Source: Gaiellasilicea sp963789355
GTDB taxonomy: Bacteria; Actinomycetota; Thermoleophilia; Gaiellales; Gaiellaceae
Assembly (NCBI GenBank): GCA_963789355.1
Contig: CAWBKK010000010.1
Span: 558,001-622,000, forward strand
DNA: 64,000 nt
Direction of reading: 5' to 3'
Shown here: positions 33,344-43,016 of the stretch, piece by piece
How positions within the stretch are numbered: position 1 is the stretch's first letter
Layout: each line of letters opens with the position of its first letter
The notes under the pieces: generated by a model
The model's input: only the letters and a program-made list of their open reading frames with translations
What the model was told of the DNA's origin: nothing
Databases searched by the model: none
Program-made: the position numbers and the translations under genes

Positions 33344-33771
33344 CAGGCGTTCGCCTCCTGGGCCTGCTTCGACTCCTTGCGTACTGCCGTGGTCAGCGCC
33401 GAGATCGCCGTCTGCGTCGGGCAGATCGTGCGCATCCCGCGGGCGGCATAGAAGTCGGCGCGGGCGGGGTCGAGCACCCGAACGACGACGCACGGCACGG
33501 CCCAGCGCTTCTCGACCACCTGCGCGATCACGAGGTTCGTGTTGTCGCCGCTCGTCGCGACGACGACCGCGTCGGCATCGGGCACACCGGAGCGACGGAG
33601 GATCTCGGCGTCCATGCCGTGCCCGACGATGAACCCGCCGGCCCAGCGCGCGCCGAGCCGCGCGAGCGCCTCCTCCTTCTCGTCGACCGCGGTCACGTCC
33701 CAGCCGTCCTCGGCCAGGTCGCGCGCGACGGCCGAGCCGACCCTTCCGCATCCGATCACGACGAGTTTCAT
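33343..33771 (-). CDS. RCK_N-only (TrkA-N) protein (142 aa)
   Basis: Only the NAD-binding half of an RCK protein: MKLVVIGCGRVGSAVARDLAEDGWDVTAVD, with ATSGDNTNLV and VRVLDPARADFYAARGMRTICPT. There is no TrkA_C domain, so it probably pairs with the 219-aa RCK protein encoded next. ATG 33771 lies 4 bases after the APC-USP stop; a GTG at 33798 would overlap that gene. Confidence 0.85.
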   Translation of the reverse strand: MKLVVIGCGRVGSAVARDLAEDGWDVTAVDEKEEALARLGARWAGGFIVGHGMDAEILRRSGVPDADAVVVATSGDNTNLVIAQVVEKRWAVPCVVVRVLDPARADFYAARGMRTICPTQTAISALTTAVRKESKQAQEANA

Positions 33772-33775
33772 GGTC

Positions 33776-35632
33776 TCAGGGTACGTCTTCGAGGACACCC
33801 TGCGGGAACGCGACGACGAGCACCTCGCAGGGAGCGCTGCGCAGCACGTAGTCCACCGTCGGCGAGAAGAAGGTGGACTGGCGGCGCCAGCGCGGCGACG
33901 AGCCGAGGACGATCAGGTCGGAACCGCGCGTCGACCGCCTGCTCGACGATCGCGCGGCCGAGCGAGCGGGCACGAACGGTCACGGGCTCGACGCGAACGC
34001 CGTTCTCCTCGCCGAGGAGGACGGCTTCCGCGAGCGAGGCGGTCGCCTGCTCCTCCTGCTCGAACAGCGGCGCGTCCAGCTCCTTGTCGAGCGGACACGA
34101 CGATCACGAAGAGCGCGTCGACGCGGGCGCCGCGCTCCTTCGCCAGCGCGACCGCAGTCGCAACCATCTCCTCCCCGATCGGCCCGAGCTTCATCGGCAC
34201 GAGCACGCGCCTGAACTCGGCACCGGCGGGCAGCTCCAGGGCCGGAGAAGCTTCCGCCAGGAGCCCGATGTGCGCGCGGCGGCGGACGACGAGGTAAAGA
34301 GCGAGGCCGAGCGCCAGCCAGACCGGCCCGGCATAGCGCGCGGCCGGGTGCGTGACGATCGCGACGAGCCAGAACGCGATCGCGAGCGGCGCCCCGATCA
34401 GCGGCGCCGCGAGCGGCGCCCGGAACGGCCGTGGCAGGTCGGGCTCGGTGAAGCGGAGGCGGATCACCGCGAGCTGCGCGGCCGCGAAGGCGAGGAGGAC
34501 CCCGAACGAGTAGAGGCTCGCGAGGAAGGCGACGTCGTCGGTCATCAGTCCGGTGGCGATCACGAGGCCGATCGAGACGCGTCGCGACGGCGACGATCGC
34601 CTGCGGCGAGACGAGCGTGCGCCGGTTGAGCCGCCCGAAGCTCGCCGGCAGCTGCCGGTGCTCCCCGAGAGAGTGCGCCAGCCGCGTGAAGCCCGACATC
34701 GACGTCGTCGCTGCGGCCAGCAGGACGAGCGCGCCGGTGAGGCCGACGTACATGACGAGCGCGTCGCCGACGAGGTCGGGAACATGCACGCTGAGTGCTT
34801 CGACGATCCCCGCGAGCGGCGCCTTCAGCCACTCCTCGCCGAGCGCCGTCTCACCGTTCTCGACCGGGAACGCCGAGAGCCCGACCGCAGCGACACCCGC
34901 GGTGAGGAGCACGACGAGGCCGATCGCGGAGAAGAGGCTGCGAGGGAGCGTCCGGCCGGGCTCGCGCGTCTCCTCGGCGAGGTTCGCGACCGTCTCGAGC
35001 CCGGTGTACGCGAGCATCGCCAGCGGCAGGGCGAACGCGAGGTCGTCCCAGCTCGGCGAGACGCCGAGGTTCGTTCCCTGCGTGAGCGCGTCCGGGGAGA
35101 CGAGCAGGGCGAGCCCGAGCAGCAGGAGCAGGAGTTGCGTCGCGAGGTCGAGACCGGCGACGACGAGGCCGGCGGAGTGAAGCTGCGAGCGGCGGACGAG
35201 CCGGACGGTCGCGATCGCCAGGATCACCGTGACCGCGACGACGAGATCCCACGGCGACTCGCGCAGCGCCTCGACGCCGAGCGCGGTGCCGAGGTAGTGA
35301 GGCAGGAACACCGCCGAGAGCGCGATCACGATCAGGTAGTCGAGGAACAGCGCCCAGCCGGTGAGGAAGCCGTAGACGTCGTTGTAGGCGCGCCGGACGA
35401 AGGTCGCCGCGCCGCCCGTCTCCGGCAGCGCCGCCGTTCCCTCGGCGTACGAGAGCGAGACGAGCAGGAAGAAGATGCCCGCGCCGAGGAGGACGAGCGG
35501 CGTGAAGCCGAGCGCGTACGCGGCGACGATCCCAAGCGCGAAGTAGAGCGACGAGGCGATCTCCCCGTAGGCGACGGAGAACAGCGCCGGGGCGTCGAGC
35601 ACCCGCTGGAAGCCGCTCAGCTTGCGGGCCAC
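33776..35632 (-). pseudogene. APC-family permease with C-terminal USP domain (copy 2), frame broken near its 3' half
   Basis: GTG 35632 begins directly after the stop of the 58-aa gene. Twelve membrane helices with APC motifs (GEIASSLYFALG, LAYTGLETVANLAEETREPGRTLPRSL) are followed by a universal-stress-like domain (FRRVLVPMKLGPIGEEMV ... SPTVDYVLRSAPCEVLVV). Shifts near 34580, about 34095 and about 33915 interrupt the frame; pieces on either side match copy 1 throughout. The KimA type of APC permease is a K+ importer with such a cytosolic domain, and the surrounding Trk genes favour K+ here, but an amino-acid substrate cannot be excluded. Confidence 0.78.
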
Positions 35633-35809
35633 CTAGCGGCCGCCCTTCCGCAGCAGCGTCAGCCGGCCGACTCCGAGCGCGATGAAGAGGCCGCCGAGGA
35701 GGAAGCCGAGGACGCCGCCGCCGTGCGCCGCCGTGACCGCGAGCATCGCGACGCCGATCCCGATGAACGTGACCGCGAGCACGGCGACGGCAACGCGGTA
35801 CGCGTTCAC
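35633..35809 (-). CDS. 58-aa two-helix membrane peptide between the APC-USP genes
   Basis: GTG 35809 overlaps the TGA of APC copy 1 by 4 bases (GTGA), and the TAG at 35633-35635 directly precedes the GTG of APC copy 2. The peptide reads as two hydrophobic helices (VAVAVLAVTFIGIGVAML, GGGVLGFLLGGLFIALGVG) joined by AVTAAHGG, with a basic tail LRKGGR. Tight coupling on both sides makes it a probable accessory subunit. No family recognised. Confidence 0.7.
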   Translation of the reverse strand: MNAYRVAVAVLAVTFIGIGVAMLAVTAAHGGGVLGFLLGGLFIALGVGRLTLLRKGGR

Positions 35810-37701
35810 CCCGAGCCCTTGACCGCGGTCACGAGCACGCGGCAGGTCGCGTTCTTGAGCACGTGGTCGACGGTGCGGCCGAAGATCGCGCGCGTGCGGC
35901 TCGTCTGATCCCTGCGGGGGGCGCCGATGACGATGATCTCGCTCGCGCGCCGCTCGGCCTCCCGCACGATCGCGGCGCCCGCGTTGCGGGCGCGGACGAG
36001 TCGCGGGATCACGGTGACGCCGTACGACTCGCCGATCGCGCGCGCCTCGTCGAGCTCCCGGTTCGCCAACGCCTCCTCGGCCGGCATCTCCGCGGACAGG
36101 GGCTGATCGAGCGGGATCTCGACGACGTAGACGGCGGTGATCTGCGCGCCGCGCTCGGCGGCGAGCCCGGCGGCGATGTCGAACGCCTCATCGGACGCCC
36201 GACCGCTCAGCACCGGCACGAGCAGCCGCCGGTACTCGAGGGCCAGCGCCGGCCCGTACGCCGGCGGCGCCTTGACCGTGTCCGTCAGCGCCGCCTGCAC
36301 GAACCGGCGCCGGTAGACGATGTAGAAGACCAGGCCGGCCACGATCCAGCCGACGCCGGCCCAGCGCGTCGTCGGGTTCTGGACGACGATCACGGCGAAC
36401 GAGACGCCGGTCGCGATCCCGCCGAAGAGCGCGAAGAGCGGCCAGTCGATCGCGCCGATCCGCAGGTTCGGCCGAGAGCGGTAGAGCAGCTCCTCCTTCG
36501 GGGACGTCATCCGCATCCGCACGAGCGAGGCGTGCGCGATCGTGAACGAGAGCGTGGCGCCGAACGAGTAGAGCGTGCCGACGAAGTTGACGTCTCCGGG
36601 GAGGATGACGAGGATCGGCAGGATCCCCGCGAAGAGGACGATCGAGAGCCAGGGTGTCTTGAAGCGCGGATGCAGCCGCCGGAAGACCTCCGGGATCTGC
36701 CGGTAGGTCGCCATCGAGTACGTGATCCGCGAGGCGCCGATCACGCCCGCGTTCGTGGCGATGAAGAGGATCGTCGCGGCCAGGACGCCGACGTAGATCT
36801 CGAGCGCCTCGAGCAGGGCGCCCTCGACGCCGAGGTTCTGGACGACGCCGAGGATCGGGTCGTTCGCGTAACCCCCCTCCTCCGGCGGCAGCGCCAGCAG
36901 CGTCGTCAGCTCGCCGCCGATCTCGACCACCGGCAGCGCCGAGAGCGCCACCAGCGGCAGCGTGAAGTAGATCGCGAAGACCGCGATTGCAACGAGCTTG
37001 TAGGCGTCGGGGACGTTCTTGACCGGGTCGCGCACCTCCTCGGCGAGGTTGGAGACGGTCTCCACCCCCGTGTAGGCGAGCATCGCCACCGGAATCGCGA
37101 TCGCGAGGTTCCCCCAGGTCGGCGCGACGCCCCAGTGGATGTTGTCGACGAGGATCTCGGGGCTGAAGACGAGCACGAAGCCGAGCGCGACGAGCAGTAC
37201 CTGCGTCGCGAAGTCGATCACCGCCAGCGTGATCGAGAGCCGCGCCGCCTCCTGGACACCGACGATGTTGAGGACGACGAGCGCGACGATCACGACGACC
37301 CCGCCGACCACGTCCCAGGGGTTCTCGCGCAGCGGCTCCCAGAAGATCGAGAGGTAGTGCGGGACGAAGAACGCCGAGGTGGCGACGGTGACGACGTAGA
37401 CGAGCATCTGCGCCCAGGCGGCGCCGAAGGAAACGAGCTCGTTGAAGGCGTGGCGGGCGAAGCTGGACGAGCCGCCGGCCTCCGGGAAGCGCACCGTTCC
37501 CTCGGCGTAGGTGGCGGCGGTGGCGGCGAAGATGATCCCCGCGGCAACGAAGACGAGCGGCGTCAGCCCGAGTGCGTAGACAGCGGTGAGGCCGAGCGCG
37601 TAGTAGATCGAGGAGCCGACGTTGCCGTAGGCGGTGGCGAAGAGGGCCGGAGTGCCGAGAACGCGCTCGAGCTCGACCTGCCGTCGTCGTCGGCTGGGCA
37701 C
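35806..37701 (-). CDS. APC-family permease with C-terminal USP domain (copy 1), KimA-like
   Basis: Intact, 631 aa. Twelve membrane helices from residue ~18 to ~465 with APC signatures (GNVGSSIYYALG in helix 1, LAYTGVETVSNLAEEVRDPVKNVPDAY in helix 6-7), then a USP domain from ~490 (YRRLLVPVLSGRASDEAFDIA, IVIGAPRRDQTSRTRAIFGRTVDHVLKNATCRVLV). Architecture and length match KimA, an APC K+ importer whose C-terminal USP-like domain responds to cyclic di-AMP. Five genes in a row, ending with two RCK proteins, form one minus-strand operon. Substrate assignment to K+ rests on that context. Confidence 0.85.
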   Translation of the reverse strand: MPSRRRRQVELERVLGTPALFATAYGNVGSSIYYALGLTAVYALGLTPLVFVAAGIIFAATAATYAEGTVRFPEAGGSSSFARHAFNELVSFGAAWAQMLVYVVTVATSAFFVPHYLSIFWEPLRENPWDVVGGVVVIVALVVLNIVGVQEAARLSITLAVIDFATQVLLVALGFVLVFSPEILVDNIHWGVAPTWGNLAIAIPVAMLAYTGVETVSNLAEEVRDPVKNVPDAYKLVAIAVFAIYFTLPLVALSALPVVEIGGELTTLLALPPEEGGYANDPILGVVQNLGVEGALLEALEIYVGVLAATILFIATNAGVIGASRITYSMATYRQIPEVFRRLHPRFKTPWLSIVLFAGILPILVILPGDVNFVGTLYSFGATLSFTIAHASLVRMRMTSPKEELLYRSRPNLRIGAIDWPLFALFGGIATGVSFAVIVVQNPTTRWAGVGWIVAGLVFYIVYRRRFVQAALTDTVKAPPAYGPALALEYRRLLVPVLSGRASDEAFDIAAGLAAERGAQITAVYVVEIPLDQPLSAEMPAEEALANRELDEARAIGESYGVTVIPRLVRARNAGAAIVREAERRASEIIVIGAPRRDQTSRTRAIFGRTVDHVLKNATCRVLVTAVKGSG

Positions 37702-37720
37702 CGGCGGAGTCTAAAGAGAC

Positions 37721-37748
37721 GAGAGGCCCCCGTTGCCGGGGGCCTCTC
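37721..37748 (-). terminator. strong hairpin after the subtilase gene
   Basis: A perfect 11-bp stem (GAGAGGCCCCC / GGGGGCCTCTC) with a 6-base loop, 22 bases downstream of the protease stop on the minus strand, followed by GTCTCTTTAG. Confidence 0.75.
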
Positions 37749-37770
37749 GTCGTGCTTCAGGTCAGCTCGA

Positions 37771-40698
37771 TCAGCCGTCGATGCGGACGATCGTGCTGCC
37801 GTGCTCCGTCGTGCCCTCGAGGTACGCGACCTGGCCGAGGTACTTCGTACCCGCGGTCAGACCCGTCCACGTGAGGTTGATCGTGGCGGTGCCGCCGATT
37901 GTCGCGGTCGCCGGGCCGGTCGCCGTCATGTTGCCGGCGTCCGTGTTGCCGAGCAGCCAGTGGAACAGCGTGTAGTTCGCGCTGGGGCCGTCGGTCTGCC
38001 AGCCGTGCACCGACACGACGTAGTTCCCGGCAGCCGGGTTGACGAGGTTGACCTCTTCGGCGGAGGTTCCTCCACCACTCGCTCCGACCAGTGCGCCCGC
38101 GCTGTCGTGGACGTACAGGTCGAGGTCGTCGTCACCGTCGGTGAACTCGTTGAAGAGCGAGAACCGTGCGTACCGCGTGCCCGCAGCGATCGTGACCGCG
38201 TGCGTCGTGACGCCCGGACCACCGACATGGAACTCGTTCGCCGGATCGTCCAGCACGGTTCCGGGCGTCGTCGTGGCCGCGAGCAGACCGCGCTCGGCCA
38301 GGTTGAGCGCGCCGGCCCAGCCGGTCTTGATCGTCCACGACGTCGAGCCGCTCGTGCCGGCACCGTTGAACTGCGTCGGGGCCGAGACGGGAGTCGCTGC
38401 AACGATGATCGGGCTGCGGACGCTGTGCGTTCCGTCAGACCAGACCAGCTGACCCGCACGGCGGGTGCCGTAGGGCGCATCCGTGCGGGTGAACGCCACC
38501 GTGTATGTCTGGTTGGCGCCCGGGGCGATCGTGAACGAGCTCGGGCTGACCACGGCGGTGAAGCCTGCCGGCGCCGTCATGGCCGCCGTGTACGTCGCCG
38601 TGGCGGAACCGACGTTCGTCACCGTCCGGGTGACGGTCTGCGCGCCTGCCAGGCCGCCGATCGCGATCGACGGCTGGTTCAGGTCGCTCGCGTCGATTGC
38701 CGTGGCCGGTGCGTCACCGAAGCAGAAGTTGCAGAGCAGCTGCCCCTTCAGGAAGTTCCGGTAGTCGTTGAACCCGGCGTCGTAGACGAGGCCCGGATCG
38801 AGCGACTTCGTCGGGTTGACCTGACCCGAGCCGGTGTTGAAGATCGCCGCCGCTGCAGAACCGGCAACCGGATCGGCCGTCGTGGCGAGCGCGGAGCGCA
38901 TCGCGGCGGGCGACCAGTTCGGATGCGCCTGCGTCAACAGGGCGCCGAAGCCGGCCACGTGCGGGCTCGCCATCGACGTTCCGCTGAGCATGTCGAAGCT
39001 GCGACCGTGGTTCCCCTCGGGCGCGACCGCGGCGAGGATGTCCTCACCGGGTGCCATGAAGTCGGGCTTCATGATGTCCTCGGCGCCCCCGAGAGCCGGG
39101 CCCCGCGACGAGAACGCCGCGACGACCGGAGCCGGCTGGTTGTAGACGATCGTGCCCTTCGAGATCGACGCAGTCGCTCCCGGGTTCGCCGTCAGATACG
39201 TGCGGATCGTATTGCCGGTGACGTCGTCGACATGGATCGACGGCACGAAGTGAAGGTCGGCGTTGACCGAGTTCACGCTCGTGTTCGCCAGGATCATGCC
39301 GATGCCCCCGCCGTTCTTGACCTCGAGGCTCTTGTCGATCCGGGCGTTGACGCCGCGATCGCAGAAAACGATCTTGCCGGCCACCTTGGCCGGATCGAGC
39401 GAGCCGAGGAAGCAGAGCCGCGCCTCTGTGGGATCGGCGCCGGCCTTGGCCGCCGCCGTCGAGAGGATCGTCGGGCCGGTCACCGCGGAGGCGGCGGCCG
39501 AACGTCCGTTGTGGGTGACACCGCCGACGGTCACGGTGCCGAGACCGGTGCGGTTGTGCGTGCCGGCGGCCACCGAAGCGAGCCACGGGCTGACGTGCGC
39601 AACGGTGAAGTTGCCGGGGCCGCTGTTTCCGGCCGACGTCGCAACGAACACGCCTGCGTCGGCGGCGAACAGGAAGGCGACCTCGACCGCGTCGAGGAAG
39701 TTCGTGCTCGTACCGCTGATCGAGAAGTTGAGCACGTCGACGCCGTCGGCGACGGCCTTGTCGATCGCGGCGACGCTGTCCGAGTTGGCACAACCGCCGT
39801 CGCCCACTTCCTCTTCCCAGCAGACCTTGTACGCGGCGATCCGCGCACGGGGCGCCATGCCGCTGATCTTGCCGAACGGTGTCGCGTCCCCGGTTGCCTG
39901 GACGCCGTTGTTACCGCCGGCGGTCGAGGCGGTGTGGCTGCCATGGCCGTTCCAGTCGCGCGGCGAGAGGAAGTCCCGCTCCGCGATCCGGTCGACGCCG
40001 AAGCCCTGGTAGAAGAACTGGGCTCCGATCAGCTTCCGGTTGCAGTCTCCGGTGCCCCAACCCTCGCCGGGGGTACAGCGATTGGCCCGGACCCAGTTGC
40101 CCGGAGTCGGGCCATAGGCCGGAAGCGCCCTGAACCGCGGGTTCCGGTCCGAGAAGCTCGGATGGTTGGGCGTGATCCCGGTGTCGATGATGCCGATGAT
40201 CACGTTCTCGCCCGCGACACCGACGCCGCCGAGCTTGGCCCACGCCCCGTTCGAGCCCGTGAGGCCCATGAAGTCGGGCGTGCTCGAGGTGTCGGGCTGG
40301 GCAAGCGCGTCCTTCTCGACGCTCAGCACGGCCGAATCCTTCTCGAGCGCCTTGGCCTGGCCGTCCGTCATCTCGGCCGCGAAGCCGTTGTAGGCGTAGC
40401 TGTAGTCGTGCACCTTCTTCAGCCCGACCTTCTGCGCGAGCGCCGAGTGCCGGCCCGTGAGGTAGGCCGCGTAGCGCTTCACGTTGGCGGCTTCCTCGTC
40501 GAGCTTCTGGCCCGCTGCGGGCTTCGTCGCCTCGATGCCCGCAACGCCGCCCGTGTAGGCGGCAACGGGCTGCTCGAGCATGCGGACGATGTACGTCTCC
40601 TTGCTGGAGCTCGGAGCTCCGTAGGCGCCAGACGCCACTGTCAGCAGTGACGCCATGACCGCGAGCGCGCCGAGCGCGCCCAACGAACGCAATCTCAT
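37771..40698 (-). CDS. secreted subtilisin-like serine protease with PA insert (975 aa)
   Basis: Exported S8 protease. Signal peptide to about residue 27, I9 propeptide (ETYIVRMLEQPVAAY ... VLSVEKDALAQ), catalytic Asp in IIDTGI, His in GHGSHTAS, oxyanion Asn in SAGNSGPG, Ser in GTSMASPHVAG. A protease-associated (PA) domain is inserted between His and Ser (residues ~400-530), and a fibronectin-III-like and a C-terminal PPC-like beta domain (GDDDLDLYVHDSAG) follow. GGGGAGA precedes ATG 40698. Degrades extracellular protein; resembles cucumisin-type subtilases of soil actinobacteria. Confidence 0.93.
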   Translation of the reverse strand: MRLRSLGALGALAVMASLLTVASGAYGAPSSSKETYIVRMLEQPVAAYTGGVAGIEATKPAAGQKLDEEAANVKRYAAYLTGRHSALAQKVGLKKVHDYSYAYNGFAAEMTDGQAKALEKDSAVLSVEKDALAQPDTSSTPDFMGLTGSNGAWAKLGGVGVAGENVIIGIIDTGITPNHPSFSDRNPRFRALPAYGPTPGNWVRANRCTPGEGWGTGDCNRKLIGAQFFYQGFGVDRIAERDFLSPRDWNGHGSHTASTAGGNNGVQATGDATPFGKISGMAPRARIAAYKVCWEEEVGDGGCANSDSVAAIDKAVADGVDVLNFSISGTSTNFLDAVEVAFLFAADAGVFVATSAGNSGPGNFTVAHVSPWLASVAAGTHNRTGLGTVTVGGVTHNGRSAAASAVTGPTILSTAAAKAGADPTEARLCFLGSLDPAKVAGKIVFCDRGVNARIDKSLEVKNGGGIGMILANTSVNSVNADLHFVPSIHVDDVTGNTIRTYLTANPGATASISKGTIVYNQPAPVVAAFSSRGPALGGAEDIMKPDFMAPGEDILAAVAPEGNHGRSFDMLSGTSMASPHVAGFGALLTQAHPNWSPAAMRSALATTADPVAGSAAAAIFNTGSGQVNPTKSLDPGLVYDAGFNDYRNFLKGQLLCNFCFGDAPATAIDASDLNQPSIAIGGLAGAQTVTRTVTNVGSATATYTAAMTAPAGFTAVVSPSSFTIAPGANQTYTVAFTRTDAPYGTRRAGQLVWSDGTHSVRSPIIVAATPVSAPTQFNGAGTSGSTSWTIKTGWAGALNLAERGLLAATTTPGTVLDDPANEFHVGGPGVTTHAVTIAAGTRYARFSLFNEFTDGDDDLDLYVHDSAGALVGASGGGTSAEEVNLVNPAAGNYVVSVHGWQTDGPSANYTLFHWLLGNTDAGNMTATGPATATIGGTATINLTWTGLTAGTKYLGQVAYLEGTTEHGSTIVRIDG

Positions 40699-40833
40699 TA
40701 TGTGTCTCTCCCCTGTATCGATACATCCGAAAGCCGCCCGGATGGACGGCTCTCACTTCCCCAAGCGCAGCCGATGGTATTCGGTCTCGGAGAGACCCGC
40801 AAGGGCAGTTTCACCAGCGTTACGGGTAGGTTC

Positions 40834-40862
40834 GCCGGAGCCGGGCGGGGCCCGGCTCCGGC
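40834..40862 (-). terminator. hairpin after hppA
   Basis: A perfect 13-bp stem (GCCGGAGCCGGGC / GCCCGGCTCCGGC) with a GGG loop, 22 bases after the hppA stop on the minus strand. Confidence 0.65.
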
Positions 40863-40884
40863 TCGAATGCGGGACTTTTCCGCG

Positions 40885-42921
40885 CTAGCCGTGGATCGAG
40901 ACGAGCAGCGGAATGATCAGGATCGCGACGATGTTCGCGATCTTGATCATCGGGTTGATCGCGGGGCCGGCGGTGTCCTTGTAGGGGTCGCCGACCGTGT
41001 CGCCCGTGACGGACGCAGCGTGGGCCTCGGAGCCCTTGCCGCCGTAGGCACCGTCCTCGATCAGCTTCTTCGCGTTGTCCCAGGCGCCGCCGCCGGAGGT
41101 CATCGAGATCGCGAGGAAGATGCCCGTGACGATCGTGCCGATCAGGAGGCCGCCGAGCATCTCCGGCTTGATGATCCCGACGGCGATCGGGATCGCGACC
41201 GGGATCAACGCCGGCAGCAACATCTTGTTGATCGCCGACTTGGCGACGATGTCGACGGCGCGACTGTAGTCGGGACGCTGGGTTCCCTCCATGATCCCGG
41301 GCATCTCCTTGAACTGACGCCGCACCTCGAGGACGACCTCGCCGCCGACGCGGCCGACGGCGGTCATCGCGAGTGCCGCGAAGAGGAACGGCATCATCCC
41401 GCCGATGAAGAGACCGGCGATCACATAGGGGTTGCCGAGCGCGAACGTCGTGTCCAGTCCCTCCTCGTCGAGCCCGCGTGTGTACTCGTCGAAGAGGACG
41501 AGCGCGGCGAGGCCGGCGGAGCCGATCGCGTAGCCCTTCGTGACCGCCTTCGTCGTGTTGCCGACTGCGTCGAGCGGGTCCGTGATCGCGCGGACGGACT
41601 CGTCGAGCCCGGCCATCTCGGCGATCCCGCCGGCGTTGTCGGTCACCGGGCCGAAGGCATCGAGCGCGACGATCAGGCCGCACATCGAGAGCTGGGCCAT
41701 GACGGCGACGCCGATCCCGTAGAGGCCCGCGATCTCGTACGCGGCGATGATCCCGGCCGCGATCACGATCACCGGGGCGGCGGTCGCGCGCATGCCGACG
41801 GCGAGGCCTTCGATGATGTTCGTGGCGTGGCCGGTCTGCGACGCCTTCGAGATCGACTTGACCGGGTTCCAGCGCGAGCCGGTGTAGAACTCGGTGATCG
41901 CGACCAGCAGGAAGGTGATCGCGAGCCCGACGAGCGCGGAGCCGTAGAGCTCGCCGAAGCTGAAGCGGCCGTCGTCGAACGCCATCGTGACGGGGATGAA
42001 GCCGATCGCGGAGAGAACGGTGGCGACGAGGACGCTCTTGTAGAGCGCGTTGATGATCGAGCCGCCCTTGCCGATCCGGGCGAAGTAGATCCCGATCACC
42101 GAGGCGAGGATCGAGACGCCGCCGAGCGCCAGCGGGAAGAGAGGCAGGTTCCCGAGCGGGAAGGCCGTCCCCAGCAGCATCACGGCGACAGCGGTGACCG
42201 CGTAGGTCTCGAACAGGTCCGCCGCCATGCCGGCGCAGTCGCCGACGTTGTCGCCGACGTTGTCGGCGATCACGGCCGGGTTGCGCGGGTCGTCCTCCGG
42301 AATGCCGGCCTCGATCTTGCCGACGAGGTCGGCGCCGACGTCGGCGGCCTTCGTGAAGATGCCGCCGCCGAGGCGCGCGAAGACCGAGATCAGGGAGCCG
42401 CCGAAGGCGAGCCCGATCAGGGCGTCGATCGCAGATTCCTGGCTCTTGTCGGCGAGCTCGGTGAGGACGCCGTAGTAGCCGGCGACGCCGAGCAACCCGA
42501 GGCCGACGACGAGCAGCCCGGCCACCGACCCGGCCTTGAACGCCACGTCGAACGCGGGTCGCAGGCCCTGCTTCGCAGCCTCGGCCGTGCGCACGTTCGA
42601 GCGGACGGCGACGTTCATGCCGATGAATCCCGCAGCAGCAGACAGGATCGCTCCGATCGCGAACCCGAACGCCGCCGACCAGCCGAGCTCCGGGTAGAGC
42701 CCGATCGCGAGGAACGGCACGAGCGCCACGGCCGCGATCGTCGTGTACTGGCGGCGCAGGTACGCGGCGGCGCCCTCCTGGATCGCGCGGGCGATCTCCT
42801 GCATCCGCTCGCTCCCGGCCGGCTGCTGCAGCAGCCACCAGGTGAAGTAGAGCCCGAAACCGACCGCGACGCCCGCGCAGACGAGGGCGAACGCAACCGC
42901 GTGGTCATTGAAGAAATCCAT
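40885..42921 (-). CDS. hppA: membrane H+-translocating pyrophosphatase, K+-independent type
   Basis: A 678-aa protein with about 16 helices that couples PPi hydrolysis to proton export. Substrate motifs: GGGIFTKAADVGADLVGKIE, DNVGDNVGDCAGMAADLFE and the C-terminal NAKKLIEDG...GDTVGDPYKDT. The subtype residue lies in GNTTKAVTKGYAIGSA: Lys instead of Ala at that point is the hallmark of K+-independent enzymes. ATG 42921 stands 4 bases after GGAGG. Links PPi recycling from biosynthesis to the proton gradient that drives Trk and APC K+ uptake encoded upstream. Confidence 0.96.
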   Translation of the reverse strand: MDFFNDHAVAFALVCAGVAVGFGLYFTWWLLQQPAGSERMQEIARAIQEGAAAYLRRQYTTIAAVALVPFLAIGLYPELGWSAAFGFAIGAILSAAAGFIGMNVAVRSNVRTAEAAKQGLRPAFDVAFKAGSVAGLLVVGLGLLGVAGYYGVLTELADKSQESAIDALIGLAFGGSLISVFARLGGGIFTKAADVGADLVGKIEAGIPEDDPRNPAVIADNVGDNVGDCAGMAADLFETYAVTAVAVMLLGTAFPLGNLPLFPLALGGVSILASVIGIYFARIGKGGSIINALYKSVLVATVLSAIGFIPVTMAFDDGRFSFGELYGSALVGLAITFLLVAITEFYTGSRWNPVKSISKASQTGHATNIIEGLAVGMRATAAPVIVIAAGIIAAYEIAGLYGIGVAVMAQLSMCGLIVALDAFGPVTDNAGGIAEMAGLDESVRAITDPLDAVGNTTKAVTKGYAIGSAGLAALVLFDEYTRGLDEEGLDTTFALGNPYVIAGLFIGGMMPFLFAALAMTAVGRVGGEVVLEVRRQFKEMPGIMEGTQRPDYSRAVDIVAKSAINKMLLPALIPVAIPIAVGIIKPEMLGGLLIGTIVTGIFLAISMTSGGGAWDNAKKLIEDGAYGGKGSEAHAASVTGDTVGDPYKDTAGPAINPMIKIANIVAILIIPLLVSIHG

Positions 42922-42957
42922 CAAGCCTCCGTCTGAATCTAGCCCGTCACAAAGTGA

Positions 42958-42977
42958 GCGCCGAGGGTTCTCGGCGC
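42958..42977 (-). promoter_or_regulatory. small hairpin in the hppA leader
   Basis: GCGCCGAG / CTCGGCGC (8 bp, GGTT loop) about 40 bases upstream of the hppA start. It could end the preceding minus-strand gene's transcript (stop 43017) or shape the hppA leader; sequence alone does not decide. Confidence 0.35.
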
Positions 42978-43016
42978 GGCGGATTATGTATCACAAGCGG
43001 CGGCGGGTGCCCCGGT

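Noticed and set aside
35863..40650. A 1595-residue plus-strand open frame
   Set aside because: Antisense to APC-USP and subtilase genes; composition is Arg/Asp/Glu-rich with no domain, and the sense genes have full family motifs.
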